This document shows positions 8,651 to 18,900 of a stretch of DNA of 64,000 nucleotides, piece by piece (within the stretch, counting starts at the first letter, position 1; each line of letters starts with the position of its first letter). Location: positions 1-64,000 of the forward strand of contig CAIQKM010000136.1 of NCBI GenBank assembly GCA_903872345.1. The letters are read 5' to 3'. Made by a program: the position numbers and the translations under genes. Source of the stretch: an uncultured Verrucomicrobia subdivision 3 bacterium (lineage in GTDB: Bacteria > Verrucomicrobiota > Verrucomicrobiia > Limisphaerales > UBA11358). The notes below the pieces were generated by a model. It did no database searches, was not told the origin of the DNA, and saw nothing but the letters and a program-made list of their open reading frames with translations.

Positions 8651-11600
8651 ATGAAGAAATTGCTAATTTTCGGCCTGTTCGTGGCACTTTGTGTTGGTGC
8701 CATAGTTTGGCGGCAGCGCCCGTTGGCGGTTCGCGGTCCGGCCTCACCGGCGGTCGGACCGGCGGTCAGTGCCACGGTGCCAGGGCTGAATACTACCGGG
8801 GGCGGTGAAATGACTAATGCATTGGCCATCGCCGGCACCAACCCGCCCGTGTCCCGTGAAATGGATTTATCCGTGAACCCTTATGCGGCGGGCTTGCATG
8901 AACCCGGCAAATCCAAACGGGCGTGGGAAGCCGCCTATATCAAGACGTTTCAAGCAGCCAAGGCGGGTGATCCGGTGCAATTTGAGCTGACCGGCGGGGT
9001 GATGGCGCAGGGAAATGTTAAAATCATTCAAAACGAGGGCGGCCAGGTTTCTTATGTGTCCGGCGTGCTGGCGGCCCCGGAAATCGGGAAGTTTTTCTTT
9101 CTGACGCCGCCGGTGGGCGGCAAGGCGGGCAGCGCGGTGGGGGTGGTGGAATTTCCGGCCAGCAAGACGGCTTATCGCATCGAACCGACCGGCCCGGCCG
9201 GGGCGCCGGAATTATGGCAGCGGCGGCTGGATGAAGTCATCTGCATGGATTTGCCGGCCGTTGATCCGGCGAAACTGCCGGCGGCATCCCCGGCGGCGGC
9301 CACGACCAACGGGACCGAAAATCTCATCCCATTGCGTCCCGATCAGGTTGCTTATTACGTGCCGAGCAATAACAGCAACATTGTTTCCCTGCAAAGCTAT
9401 CCCGGTTCACCGGCGGTGCTGCTGCTGGATTTTGCCGGCGGCTACACGGCGAGCTGGGGCGGCGTCAACTATGCGCGCCCGCCGGTGGATAACGGCACGA
9501 TCAAAGATATTTGGAAGCGCGTGGCGGAGGATTATCTGCCTTTCAACATCAATGTGACGACTGATTTCCGGGTGTATGCGGCGGCGCCGGCCGCCAGCCG
9601 GCAGCGTTGCTGTTTCACCACCACGCCGATCACGGCGGCCGGGGTGGCGTATGAAGGGTCCTGGAATTGGGGCAGCGACACGGTTTGCTGGTCGGTCTAT
9701 TATGTCGGCAAACCGGCGGCGGAAGTCGGGGCGCATGAACCGGGGCATACTCTTGGTTTGAGCCATGAAACGCAGGAAATTCCCAACGGCACCAATGGCA
9801 CCACCCATAATGAATATTACGCCGGCCAGGGCTCCGGAGCCACCAGTTGGGCACCCATCATGGGTGCGGCCTATTATGATAATGTGACTACCTGGTCTCA
9901 TGGTGAATTTATATATGCGAGCAATCCGCAGGATCAGCTGAACATCATCGCCACGGTGAATAACAATGTCACCTACCGGGCCGACGACACCGGCAGCACG
10001 CTGGCGACGTCGCGTTATCTGGAGGTTTACACCAATGACACCGCGTTTGCCGAAGGCGTGATTGAACGTACGGACGACACGGATGCGTTTCAATTCACGA
10101 CCACGGGCGGGACGGTAACGCTTACGGCCAATCCGGTGGGCGACTGGGCCGATCTCGCGGTCATGGCCACCCTGGCGGATGCCACGGATACGATCATTGC
10201 GAGCAACAATCCGCAGACGGTGATTTCGGCCAGCATTACCACCAACCTGCCGGCCGGGACGTACACCTTCCGCGTCACGGGGGCCGGCCGGAATGATCCG
10301 GTGACCAACGGTTTTTCGAGCTATGCGAGCCTGGGCTATTATTCGATCACCGGCAGTATCGCGGGCGCGCGTCTGCCGACGCGGCTGACGGTGGCCGAAC
10401 ATGCAACCAACAATACGACGGTTGGCACCGTGGTGGCGGTCAATACCAACAGCAGTCCGCTGGCCTATGCGATTGTGGCGGGCAATACCGGTGCGACCTT
10501 TTCGGTGGACGGTTCCGGCGTGGTGCGGGTGGCGAACAATGCGCTGCTGGATTACTACCAACTGGCGACGAACACGGCGCTGTACGCGGCGCAATTTGAA
10601 GTGTTCATGAACATCACCAACATGAATAATCCGGCGCTGACGGAATTGAACCGGCGGGTGGTGATCGCGGTGCAACAATTGTATCCGCCGGTGCCCGCCT
10701 ATGTGACGGCCACGCCGGACACCGGTTTGCGGATTGATCTGTCCTGGGGAGGCGGGTTGACCGCCGCCAGCTATAATGTGAAGCGTTCGATCAAACATGG
10801 CGGTCCCTATACGACCATCGCCAGTCCCACGGGCATCACTTACGTGGACAGCGGGCTGACCAATGGGACGACGTATTACTACGTGATTTCGGCGGTGAAC
10901 ACGAATGGCGAAAGTGCGAACTCGGCGGAGGTCAGCGCCCTGGCGCAGGCGGTGGCTAATTTTGGTTTTGAGACCCCCAGCATTGGGGCCAATTATCAGT
11001 ACAATCCGGTGGGGGCCATCTGGACGTTCAGCGGCGGAAGTGGCAACGGGGCGGGCATCCTCGGCAACGGCAGCGGGTTCAGCAATCCCAATGCACCGGA
11101 AGGAACGCAAGCCGCGTTTGTGCAATCTTACGGAACCATCTCCCAGACGTTGTCCGGGTTTGTGCCGGGAACAACATATCAAATCCGTTACGCCGCCGCG
11201 CAGCGTCCGGGCAACAGCGAATCGTGGAATGTGATGATTGATAATACGGTCATCCAGTCCAACTCCCCGGGCGGAAGCAGTTATACGATGTACACCGCCA
11301 CGTTCACGGCGTCGGCCACGGCCCATACACTGACCTTTGTCGGGACGGATCTGGCCGGCGGCGATAACACGGTATTCATCGACAATGTGCAGGTCAGTAT
11401 GACGCCGCCGCCGATTTTGAATTTCAGTTTTGAAACGCCCGGCATTGGCACATATCAATACAACCCGACGGGCGGATCGTGGGCTTTTAGTGGCGGAAAC
11501 CCCAATGGTTCCGGTGTTCTGGCCAATGGCAGCGCTTTTGGCAATCCCAATGCACCGTTGGGTTCACAGGCGGCTTTTATCCAGGAATATGGGACGATTT

Positions 11601-14600
11601 CGCAAACGCTTTCCGGTTTCACTCCGGGCAAAACTTACACGCTGAGTTATTCCGCCGCCCAGCGGACGGCCAACGCCGGCGGCGAATCCTGGAATGTGAA
11701 GATCGACAGCACGGTCATTCAGTCCAACAGCCCGGGGAGCACCAGCTATGCGACCTATGCGGTCAGCTTCGTGGCCAGCGCCGCCACTCATACTCTGACT
11801 TTTGTGGGAACGGATCTGGCGGGTGGGGATAATACCGTTTTTTTTGACAACGTCAGCCTCGTTTCGACGATCCAACCGGTGGCCGCGGCGGTGGCCTTGA
11901 CCAGCCCAACGAACAATGCCGTTTACCCGGCCACAGCTCCGCTGAATCTGATGGCGTCAGTGACCACCAATGGCAACGTCATTAACGGCGTGCAATTCAT
12001 TGCCGACAACATCACGTCGCTCGGCCAGATTAGCGCCGCCCCTTACACGCTCGCCTGGGTGAATCCCAGCGGGGGCAGCCACAGCGTGATCGCCCGGGTG
12101 CTGTTTAACAATGGCAGCACGGCGGATTCCAGCCCCATCTACCTGACCATCATCAATCGCACGCTGAATTTGGGTTTTGAAACGCCCAGCCTGGGCTCTG
12201 GTAATTATTCCTATAATCCGACTGGCGGGTCCTGGACCTTTACGGGAAGCGATGGCACCAGCGGTTCCGGCATCGCGGCGAATGGCAGCGGCTTTGGCAA
12301 TGCCAACGCCCCGGAGGGCACGCAGGCGGCCTTGCTGCAAGGTTACGGAAGCATCAGCCAGACGCTGTCGGGTTTTGTGCCGGGAACCAACTACACCATT
12401 ACGTACTCGGCGGCCCAGCGAAGCACCGTGCAAAATGGGGGTGAATCGTGGAACGTCATCATTGATGGCGCGGTGATTAAGACCAACAATCCGGGTTCGT
12501 CCAGCTACACCACTTACACCGCCAACTTCACGGCGACGGCGGCCATGCATACCCTGGCCTTTGTCGGGACGGATCTGGCCGGGGGCGACAATACCGTGTT
12601 CATTGACAATCTTAGTTTCAATCCGCCGCTTGTCGCTCCAGCGACTCCGGCGGTGTTGACCGATACATTGCCCGCCACGGCGGCGGATGTCGTGGGCAGC
12701 CAGGTCACGTTCATGGCCGCCTTTACCAGCACCAATCCGATCACGTATCAGTGGCAGAAAATCACCGGCGGTTTGCTGAACAATATTACGGGGGCGACCA
12801 ACACGAGCCTGACGCTGACCAATCTCCAGTTGGGTGATGCGGCTTACTACCGTCTGTTGGCATCAAATGTATGGGGGACGGCGGTCAGCGCCGCCAGTCC
12901 GCTCGTGGTTTCCAATCTGCCGGCAGCGGTCACCAATGTCATTGCCGCCTTTGCCGCCCAGACAGGTCTTGGCAGTGCGAGCCCGACCTTTACCCCCACC
13001 TGGACGGTGGCACCGGGAAGTCTGCTTATTGGCCAGTCCCCCAGCAGCGTGGGCAGTGGCAGTTTTGGGCAGAATGTGACCATGTTGACTGATGGCAGTT
13101 TCGGCACGCTCCCGAATGGCGGTGGCAGCACCACGGAGGTCAGTTGCGGTTCGAGCGCCGGCCAGTCGGTTACTTATAGCCTGGGCAATGCGGTCGGCGG
13201 CTACAATGTGTCCAATATCGTGGTTTATGGCGGCTGGGGCGATGCGGGGCGGGATCAGCAGGCCTATACCGTTTATTATTCCACGGTGTCGGCACCGACC
13301 AATTTCATCTGGCTGGCGAGCGCCAATTACAACCCGGTCAATCCCAATGCCGTCCAGTCCGCGACGCGGGCGACCTTCAGCGCCGCCCCCGGCGGTCCGC
13401 TGGCCACCAACGTGGCCGCCCTGATGTTCGATTTCACCACGCCGGCGCCGGAGAACGGCTATTGCGGTTACTCGGAAATCGCCGTGTATGGCACGTCCAT
13501 CTATCCGGCCGTGACCCAGAACACGCTGCCGGTGACGGCGGCGGATGTCGTGGGCAGCCAGGTGACCTTTACGGCGGCCTTTTCCGGTGTTGGGCTGGCC
13601 TACCAGTGGCAGAAGATCAGTGGCGGGGTGACCAACAATGTGGCGGGGGCGACGAATTCGATCCTCACGCTGACCAATCTGCAACTGGCCAACACGGCGA
13701 GCTACCAATTGCGGGCCACCAATACCTACGGCGTGGCGGTCAGTTCGCCCGGCGCGCTGACAGTTTCGAGTGTGCCGACGGCGGTAAACAATGTGATCAC
13801 ATCGCTGGCCGCGCAAACCGGCACGGGCAGCGGCACCTTTACACCCACGTGGTCGGTCGTGACGAACAACAGCCTGATTGCCGGCCAGTCGCCGAGCAGC
13901 ACGAGCGGGAGTTTCACGCTGGAAGTTCCGGGGCGGAGCGTCAGTTCGCTGACCGATGGCGGCAATGGCGGGATCACCCAGATCAGTGCAACCTCGGGCT
14001 ACACCACCAGCATCAACTACGTAACGTGTGGCAACGGCGGCGGGGCAGGGGCCACGGTGATTTACACGCTGGCCGGTTCGGTCAGCGGCTTTAGTTTGAA
14101 GAATCTCACCGTTTACGGCGGCTGGGCGGACGGCGGACGCGATCAGCAGGCTTACACTGTTTACTACTCAACCGTGGCGGCACCGGCGACCTTCATCTCT
14201 TTGGGCAGCGTTAATTACAATCCGGCGAATGCGGCCAATGCGCAGTCGGCCACCCGGGCAACCTTGACGGCGGCGAGCGGTGCGCTGGCGACGAACGTGG
14301 CGGCGGTGAAATTCGACTTTACCAGCCCGTCCTCGGAGAATGGTTATTGCGGTTATACGGAAATCCTGCTGGCCGGCGTACCCACACCGCAACCGGTGAA
14401 ATGGGCGGTGGCGAGCGGCAATTGGGACACCAGCACACTCAACTGGAAGACGCTGCCCGGCGGCACCGTTACCAGCTACCAGGAAAACAATCTGGTGGCA
14501 TGGGATGATAGTGCAACGGGCAGCAGTCCCATTACGGTGACGCTGACCGGCAATCATTCGCCCACCGTGCTCACCAATAATTCGACCAAGACGTACGTGC

Positions 14601-15628
14601 TGGCAGGCGGTTTTGGTGTCACCAGCGGCAGCCTGATCAAGAATGGCACCGGTACGTTGATATTGGATAACAGCGGAGCGAACAGCTTTTCCAGCGTACT
14701 GATCGGCAGCGGCACTGTCCAGGTGGGGAACAATGATACCAATGGCAGTTTCGGGGCCGGCGCGGTGACCAACAATGGTACGCTGGCTTGCAAGCGTACG
14801 GATACGTTGGCCGTGGGCAACCTGATTTCCGGCCCCGGCGCGGTGGTGCAGTTGGGCAGCGGGACGTTGGTATTGGGCGCCGCCAATACGTATGCCGGCA
14901 ACACGACCGTCAATGCCGGCACGCTCGCGCTGGTGGAACCCGGCTCGGTCAGTGCGAGCGCGCTGATCACCATATCGAATGGAGCGACACTGGATGTGAC
15001 CGGTCGCGCCGACCAGACCCTGACCCTGAATAGTGGGAAAACGTTGAAGGGCAGCGGGACCTTGAAGGGGAAGCTGGCGGCGCAAGCCGGTTCCACTCTT
15101 AATCCGGGCGATGGCATCGGCACGCTGAATGTGCAGAGCAATGTCGTGTTGAACGGATTGCTGGTGATGGAACTGAACCGGACGAACGTCACGGCGAACG
15201 ACCGGTTGGTGAGCGGGGCGGGGGCCATTACCGCCGGGGGCACGCTGACGGTGAACAATCTGGGCCCGGCGTTGCAGCCGGGAGATATGTTCCAACTTTT
15301 CAACCAGCCGGTGAGCGGCTTTGCGACGGTGAACCTGCCCAATGTTGCGCCAAATGGCTGGGCCAATAATCTGGCCAATAACGGAACGCTGGCGGTTGTG
15401 TCAACGGTGCCACCTGTGCTGCTCACGCAAGTGGTGGGAGGTAATCTGCTGAGCTTGAGCTGGCCCGGCGACCACCTGGGCTGGCGGCTGCAGGCGCAGA
15501 CCAACAGTTTGGCACAAGGACTGGGCACCAACTGGGTGGAGGTCACCGGCTCCGCCGTGACCAATCAGTTGTCCTTCCCCATCGCCCCCGGCAATGGCAG
15601 CGTCTTTTATCGCCTTTGGTTTCAATAA
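8651..15628 (+). CDS. Giant surface protein with metzincin metalloprotease domain and glycan-binding-type modules
   Basis: The ATG at 8651 gives a hydrophobic N-terminus (KKLLIFGLFVALCVGAIVW) and 2325 residues. After a pro-region, HEPGHTLGLSH (first His at residue 362) is an exact HExxHxxGxxH metzincin zinc site, and WAPIMGAAYY (Met 404) is a plausible Met-turn. Next come a PPC-like domain (about 445-572), a cadherin-like stretch (575-690), FN3 (690-765), three jelly-roll NF.FETP modules (about 771-918, 922-1074, 1172-1325) with a bacterial Ig domain between the last two, then Ig, YGGW, Ig and YGGW modules (1330-1912). Autotransporter-type beta strands (1916-2250) and the shared C-terminal module ending VFYRLWFQ follow. 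It is probably a secreted or surface-anchored protease that acts near bound glycan. A Cys in VICMDLP could be a cysteine switch (inference). The conserved intergenic element lies 130 bases upstream. Confidence 0.85.
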   Translation: MKKLLIFGLFVALCVGAIVWRQRPLAVRGPASPAVGPAVSATVPGLNTTGGGEMTNALAIAGTNPPVSREMDLSVNPYAAGLHEPGKSKRAWEAAYIKTFQAAKAGDPVQFELTGGVMAQGNVKIIQNEGGQVSYVSGVLAAPEIGKFFFLTPPVGGKAGSAVGVVEFPASKTAYRIEPTGPAGAPELWQRRLDEVICMDLPAVDPAKLPAASPAAATTNGTENLIPLRPDQVAYYVPSNNSNIVSLQSYPGSPAVLLLDFAGGYTASWGGVNYARPPVDNGTIKDIWKRVAEDYLPFNINVTTDFRVYAAAPAASRQRCCFTTTPITAAGVAYEGSWNWGSDTVCWSVYYVGKPAAEVGAHEPGHTLGLSHETQEIPNGTNGTTHNEYYAGQGSGATSWAPIMGAAYYDNVTTWSHGEFIYASNPQDQLNIIATVNNNVTYRADDTGSTLATSRYLEVYTNDTAFAEGVIERTDDTDAFQFTTTGGTVTLTANPVGDWADLAVMATLADATDTIIASNNPQTVISASITTNLPAGTYTFRVTGAGRNDPVTNGFSSYASLGYYSITGSIAGARLPTRLTVAEHATNNTTVGTVVAVNTNSSPLAYAIVAGNTGATFSVDGSGVVRVANNALLDYYQLATNTALYAAQFEVFMNITNMNNPALTELNRRVVIAVQQLYPPVPAYVTATPDTGLRIDLSWGGGLTAASYNVKRSIKHGGPYTTIASPTGITYVDSGLTNGTTYYYVISAVNTNGESANSAEVSALAQAVANFGFETPSIGANYQYNPVGAIWTFSGGSGNGAGILGNGSGFSNPNAPEGTQAAFVQSYGTISQTLSGFVPGTTYQIRYAAAQRPGNSESWNVMIDNTVIQSNSPGGSSYTMYTATFTASATAHTLTFVGTDLAGGDNTVFIDNVQVSMTPPPILNFSFETPGIGTYQYNPTGGSWAFSGGNPNGSGVLANGSAFGNPNAPLGSQAAFIQEYGTISQTLSGFTPGKTYTLSYSAAQRTANAGGESWNVKIDSTVIQSNSPGSTSYATYAVSFVASAATHTLTFVGTDLAGGDNTVFFDNVSLVSTIQPVAAAVALTSPTNNAVYPATAPLNLMASVTTNGNVINGVQFIADNITSLGQISAAPYTLAWVNPSGGSHSVIARVLFNNGSTADSSPIYLTIINRTLNLGFETPSLGSGNYSYNPTGGSWTFTGSDGTSGSGIAANGSGFGNANAPEGTQAALLQGYGSISQTLSGFVPGTNYTITYSAAQRSTVQNGGESWNVIIDGAVIKTNNPGSSSYTTYTANFTATAAMHTLAFVGTDLAGGDNTVFIDNLSFNPPLVAPATPAVLTDTLPATAADVVGSQVTFMAAFTSTNPITYQWQKITGGLLNNITGATNTSLTLTNLQLGDAAYYRLLASNVWGTAVSAASPLVVSNLPAAVTNVIAAFAAQTGLGSASPTFTPTWTVAPGSLLIGQSPSSVGSGSFGQNVTMLTDGSFGTLPNGGGSTTEVSCGSSAGQSVTYSLGNAVGGYNVSNIVVYGGWGDAGRDQQAYTVYYSTVSAPTNFIWLASANYNPVNPNAVQSATRATFSAAPGGPLATNVAALMFDFTTPAPENGYCGYSEIAVYGTSIYPAVTQNTLPVTAADVVGSQVTFTAAFSGVGLAYQWQKISGGVTNNVAGATNSILTLTNLQLANTASYQLRATNTYGVAVSSPGALTVSSVPTAVNNVITSLAAQTGTGSGTFTPTWSVVTNNSLIAGQSPSSTSGSFTLEVPGRSVSSLTDGGNGGITQISATSGYTTSINYVTCGNGGGAGATVIYTLAGSVSGFSLKNLTVYGGWADGGRDQQAYTVYYSTVAAPATFISLGSVNYNPANAANAQSATRATLTAASGALATNVAAVKFDFTSPSSENGYCGYTEILLAGVPTPQPVKWAVASGNWDTSTLNWKTLPGGTVTSYQENNLVAWDDSATGSSPITVTLTGNHSPTVLTNNSTKTYVLAGGFGVTSGSLIKNGTGTLILDNSGANSFSSVLIGSGTVQVGNNDTNGSFGAGAVTNNGTLACKRTDTLAVGNLISGPGAVVQLGSGTLVLGAANTYAGNTTVNAGTLALVEPGSVSASALITISNGATLDVTGRADQTLTLNSGKTLKGSGTLKGKLAAQAGSTLNPGDGIGTLNVQSNVVLNGLLVMELNRTNVTANDRLVSGAGAITAGGTLTVNNLGPALQPGDMFQLFNQPVSGFATVNLPNVAPNGWANNLANNGTLAVVSTVPPVLLTQVVGGNLLSLSWPGDHLGWRLQAQTNSLAQGLGTNWVEVTGSAVTNQLSFPIAPGNGSVFYRLWFQ

Positions 15629-15683
15629 ATCCAAATGAATCAGCCAATCCAAGGCCGGCGTGGGTGGAAAATTGCACCCCGGC

Positions 15684-15733
15684 AGCATCCCCTATTTCGG
15701 TAGTGTCGAATTCACCATGATTGGGTATATGCG
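15684..15733 (+). promoter_or_regulatory. Conserved intergenic element, copy 2
   Basis: The core AGCATCCCCTATTTCGGTAG has decayed arms compared with copy 1. TTTCGG, the 13-base spacing and ACCATGATTGGGTATATGCG are kept. It lies 218 bases before the start at 15951. Conservation continues downstream into TATAGTG and CATCCATTAC, which are also present after copy 3, so the conserved block here reaches about 90 bases. Confidence 0.6.
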
Positions 15734-15749
15734 TTTGGTTGATTGGTTG

Positions 15750-15755
15750 TATAGT
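15750..15755 (+). promoter_or_regulatory. Candidate -10 box (TATAGT)
   Basis: TATAGT is conserved in sequence and in position relative to the upstream element in two paralogous promoters (here and at 21048-21053). No strong -35 hexamer sits 17 bases upstream, which would fit an activator-dependent promoter in which the conserved element takes the place of the -35 contact. This is inference. Confidence 0.35.
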
Positions 15756-15950
15756 GAACTCATCCATTACAAATAAATGCAAACCCTTGCCGGGCATTGA
15801 CCCGCTGGCAGATGTTTAATGGCCAAAAGCTATTTTAATCATCCGCCAGCATTGCCCGCAGAAAAAATGTCCTCCCAACTCCAACCCCACAGATACCAGA
15901 CTCAATCCAAACACCCCGACTCCGGGCTCCCCCTCGGAAATAACAAAATT

Positions 15951-18900
15951 ATGAAAAACAAATTGTATCGTCTGCTGTTTGCCGCCTCCGTGGCGGCGAT
16001 GGCACAAGCCGCCACGGCGGACGTCCTGCTTACGGACACCTTTACGCTGCCCTCCGGTGGTGTGAACAACCAGGATGTCAACCAAGGCATTGCCGCCGGT
16101 CGTCAGACGGGGCCGCTGGCCTCCGTCAGCTCGGGCTTCTTCTCCACCTATACGTTAAGCGGCGGTCAACATCAGATCGGCAATACGACCACGGATGTCG
16201 GTCAGCCCAACCCGGCGGACGGCGGCTATATCCTCCTCGCCGGCGGATCTTTTCAAAGCGACCTCGACATCGCCAAAGTTTCCACCGGGCCGCTGACCAT
16301 TCAAGTGGACATGTATAATAACGGCGCCGATGGCGGCAGCTCCGACCAAACCGAATGGATGGGGTTCACCTTGCGGTCGCCGGGCAATACGTTCCCGGTG
16401 GCCGGGGGTGGTGAATTCGGCTTGCTCAAGCGGGCCAATGGCGGTTTCCAAGTGTTCCAAAACGGCGGCGAAATCACCGGCGGCGCCTATTCCGGCGCCG
16501 GGTTTACCGGTGACGGCACGTTCATTTTTACTTTCGCTGATACGGCGGGAACCGGTTCCGCCTTCGTCGGGAACGGCTCGCAAGTCACAATTTCGAATGT
16601 GACCACCTCGTTTACCGTCACCCTTCCCTTGAGCCAGTTGAGCAGCTCGGGTCTCCGGCTCGGATTTAGCAACGATCAACGGTATGGCGGGATCGACAAC
16701 CTGATCATATCCGGCACGCTGCCCGCTGCGCCCGCCCTGGCGGTCCTCTTCCACGATAACTTCAACGCGGTTTATGGACTGGATCCGGAAAACAATAACA
16801 ATATGAATGTGGACCTGGTCGATCGCCAGAGCGGCCTGCTGGCCCCCTTCAATTATACTCCCGGCGACTGGCACCATCAGATTGGCAATAGTGGCACCGG
16901 TGTCGGCCAGCCGTTTGGCGCGGCCAACAGCGGCTATGTGCTCACCGCATTCAACGGGTATTTTTACAGCGACTTGGACATCCCGGTTATCTCCACCGGG
17001 CCGTTGAAGATTGAATTGGACATGTATGTGAGTAACAACGATTGGCTGGCCCTCGGCTTGTGCCATGTGCCCAACAACTTTTTCCCCATCGTTGGGTCGG
17101 GCGAATTCGGCTTTTTGCGGCAGTCGGATGGCGGTTTGCAGTTGTTCCAGAACGGCGCCGGTATTACGCCTTCCGGTTGGAATAATGCCGGTTTTTCACC
17201 GGACAACCACATGACGTTTATCTTCACGGATAGCGCCGGCACCGGCTCGGCTTTCACTGGTAATGGCTCCAAAGTAACGGTGATGAGCGGCGCAGCCACG
17301 CTGGGCACGGTCAGCTTGAGCCAGTTGAGCACCTCGGGTTTGAAACTCGGTTTCCGCGCCGATGGCAATGAACTCGGCGGCATTGACAACCTGACCCTCT
17401 CGGGGACGGTGCCTGCCGTCATTGCGCCCAATCTGGTGACGGACCTCAGTCCGCGCCGGTCGGAAGTGGTCACGGGTACGCCCATCAGCTTGTCCGTTAC
17501 CGCCAATGGCACGCCGTTAAACTATCAATGGTATAATCAGAATGGCCCGATCAGCGGAGCGACCACTAATACCTACTTATTCAATGCGGCGGCCGGCATC
17601 AATTCTTACTATGTCGTCATCACCAATACCGCCGGTTCCATCGTGAGCTCCACCGGGGCGGTGGTTAGCGCCGCGAACATTGTCACCGTCAACAATTTCA
17701 GCTTTGAAAACGGATCCACGGTCGCTTTCGGCAACGGGTCAATCCCCGTGCAGTGGACATCCTATAATGGCGATTGGGCGGGCGTATCCAGCGGCGCTTC
17801 CCAGTTCTCCCCGTCCATTGTTCCGGATGGCACGCAATATTTCGCGGTGAATACGGGGCCGAGTCACAGCGGCGCCAGCGGCATCTATCAAGATGTGGGC
17901 GCCTTGCAGCCCAACACGACCTATACGCTGACGGTGGCGATCGGACGCGGCGACAATAACGGTGTTGTCGGCGGCAACGGCAGTTGGTCGCCGGGCTTTA
18001 TTTCGCTGGTGAACGGCACCGATGACACGGGCACGGTTTTGGCCTCCACGACCGGCTATCCGACCACCCCGGGCACCTGGCAGGACTATACGGCTACCGT
18101 CACCACCGGGCCTTCGGTCAGCGGTGATCTCGTCATTGTGCTGGGCGTTCCCCCGGCGCCCACCTATCAATCACTGTTTGACAATGTGCGCCTGACGACC
18201 GGTGCGCCGACGGCAACCTTGGCCCAAACCGTTCTGCCGGCTCATGCCGAGACCTTCGTGGGCGATCAGGTAGTCTTCACGGCGGCCTACAGCAATGACA
18301 TTACAAGCACCTTGCAATGGGTGCAGATTACCGCCGGTGCGACCAATCTGATCTCCACCGGTGTGGTTAATGCGTCAAGCGGCGACTTCACCACCTCGAC
18401 GCTGACCTTGAATAATGTGCAACTGGCCGGCGCGGGCAATTATGTGCTGGAAGCGATCAATGCGACCAACAGCGCCGCCATTGCGTACAGCCCGGTGGCC
18501 ACTCTCGCGGTCAGCGCACCGGCCACGGTGGGCAATGTGATTCAGGAGAACAGCGGTCAAACCGGTCCGGCGGGTTACTATCCCGCCTGGAGCATCGCCA
18601 CCAACACGGATTTGATTTTCGGTTTCGCCACCGACGGGTCGGGCAATCCAGGCACAGCGACGGCGGGGACGGGCAATTTCGGAGTCGATACCCAGCTCTA
18701 CGGCGACCCGACCATTTTGGCCGACGGCAATTTGACCAATGACAAGTTAGGCATGGTCAGTTGCGGACCGGGCGGCGGCGCCGGTCTCACCATGACCTAC
18801 ACGTTGAATACGAGTTCGGCGACCAATGGCTATGACCTGACGAATATCGTGGTCTATGGCGGCTGGCCGGACGACGGTCGCAATGAGCAAAAATATCAGG

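Larger units (their letters stand above)
15629..15950. other. Intergenic region with conserved element and candidate promoter
   Basis: This 322-base gap holds copy 2 of the conserved element (15684-15733), then a TATAGT box at 15750-15755. This stretch aligns almost without gaps with 20981-21075 before the paralogous gene downstream. A possible 19-residue ORF starts at the element's ATG (15717-15776). Confidence 0.45.

Noticed and set aside
9407-11458. 683-codon minus-strand frame opposite the metzincin protein
   Set aside because: It is antisense to conserved metalloprotease, PPC and FN3 domains, with no recognisable motif of its own.
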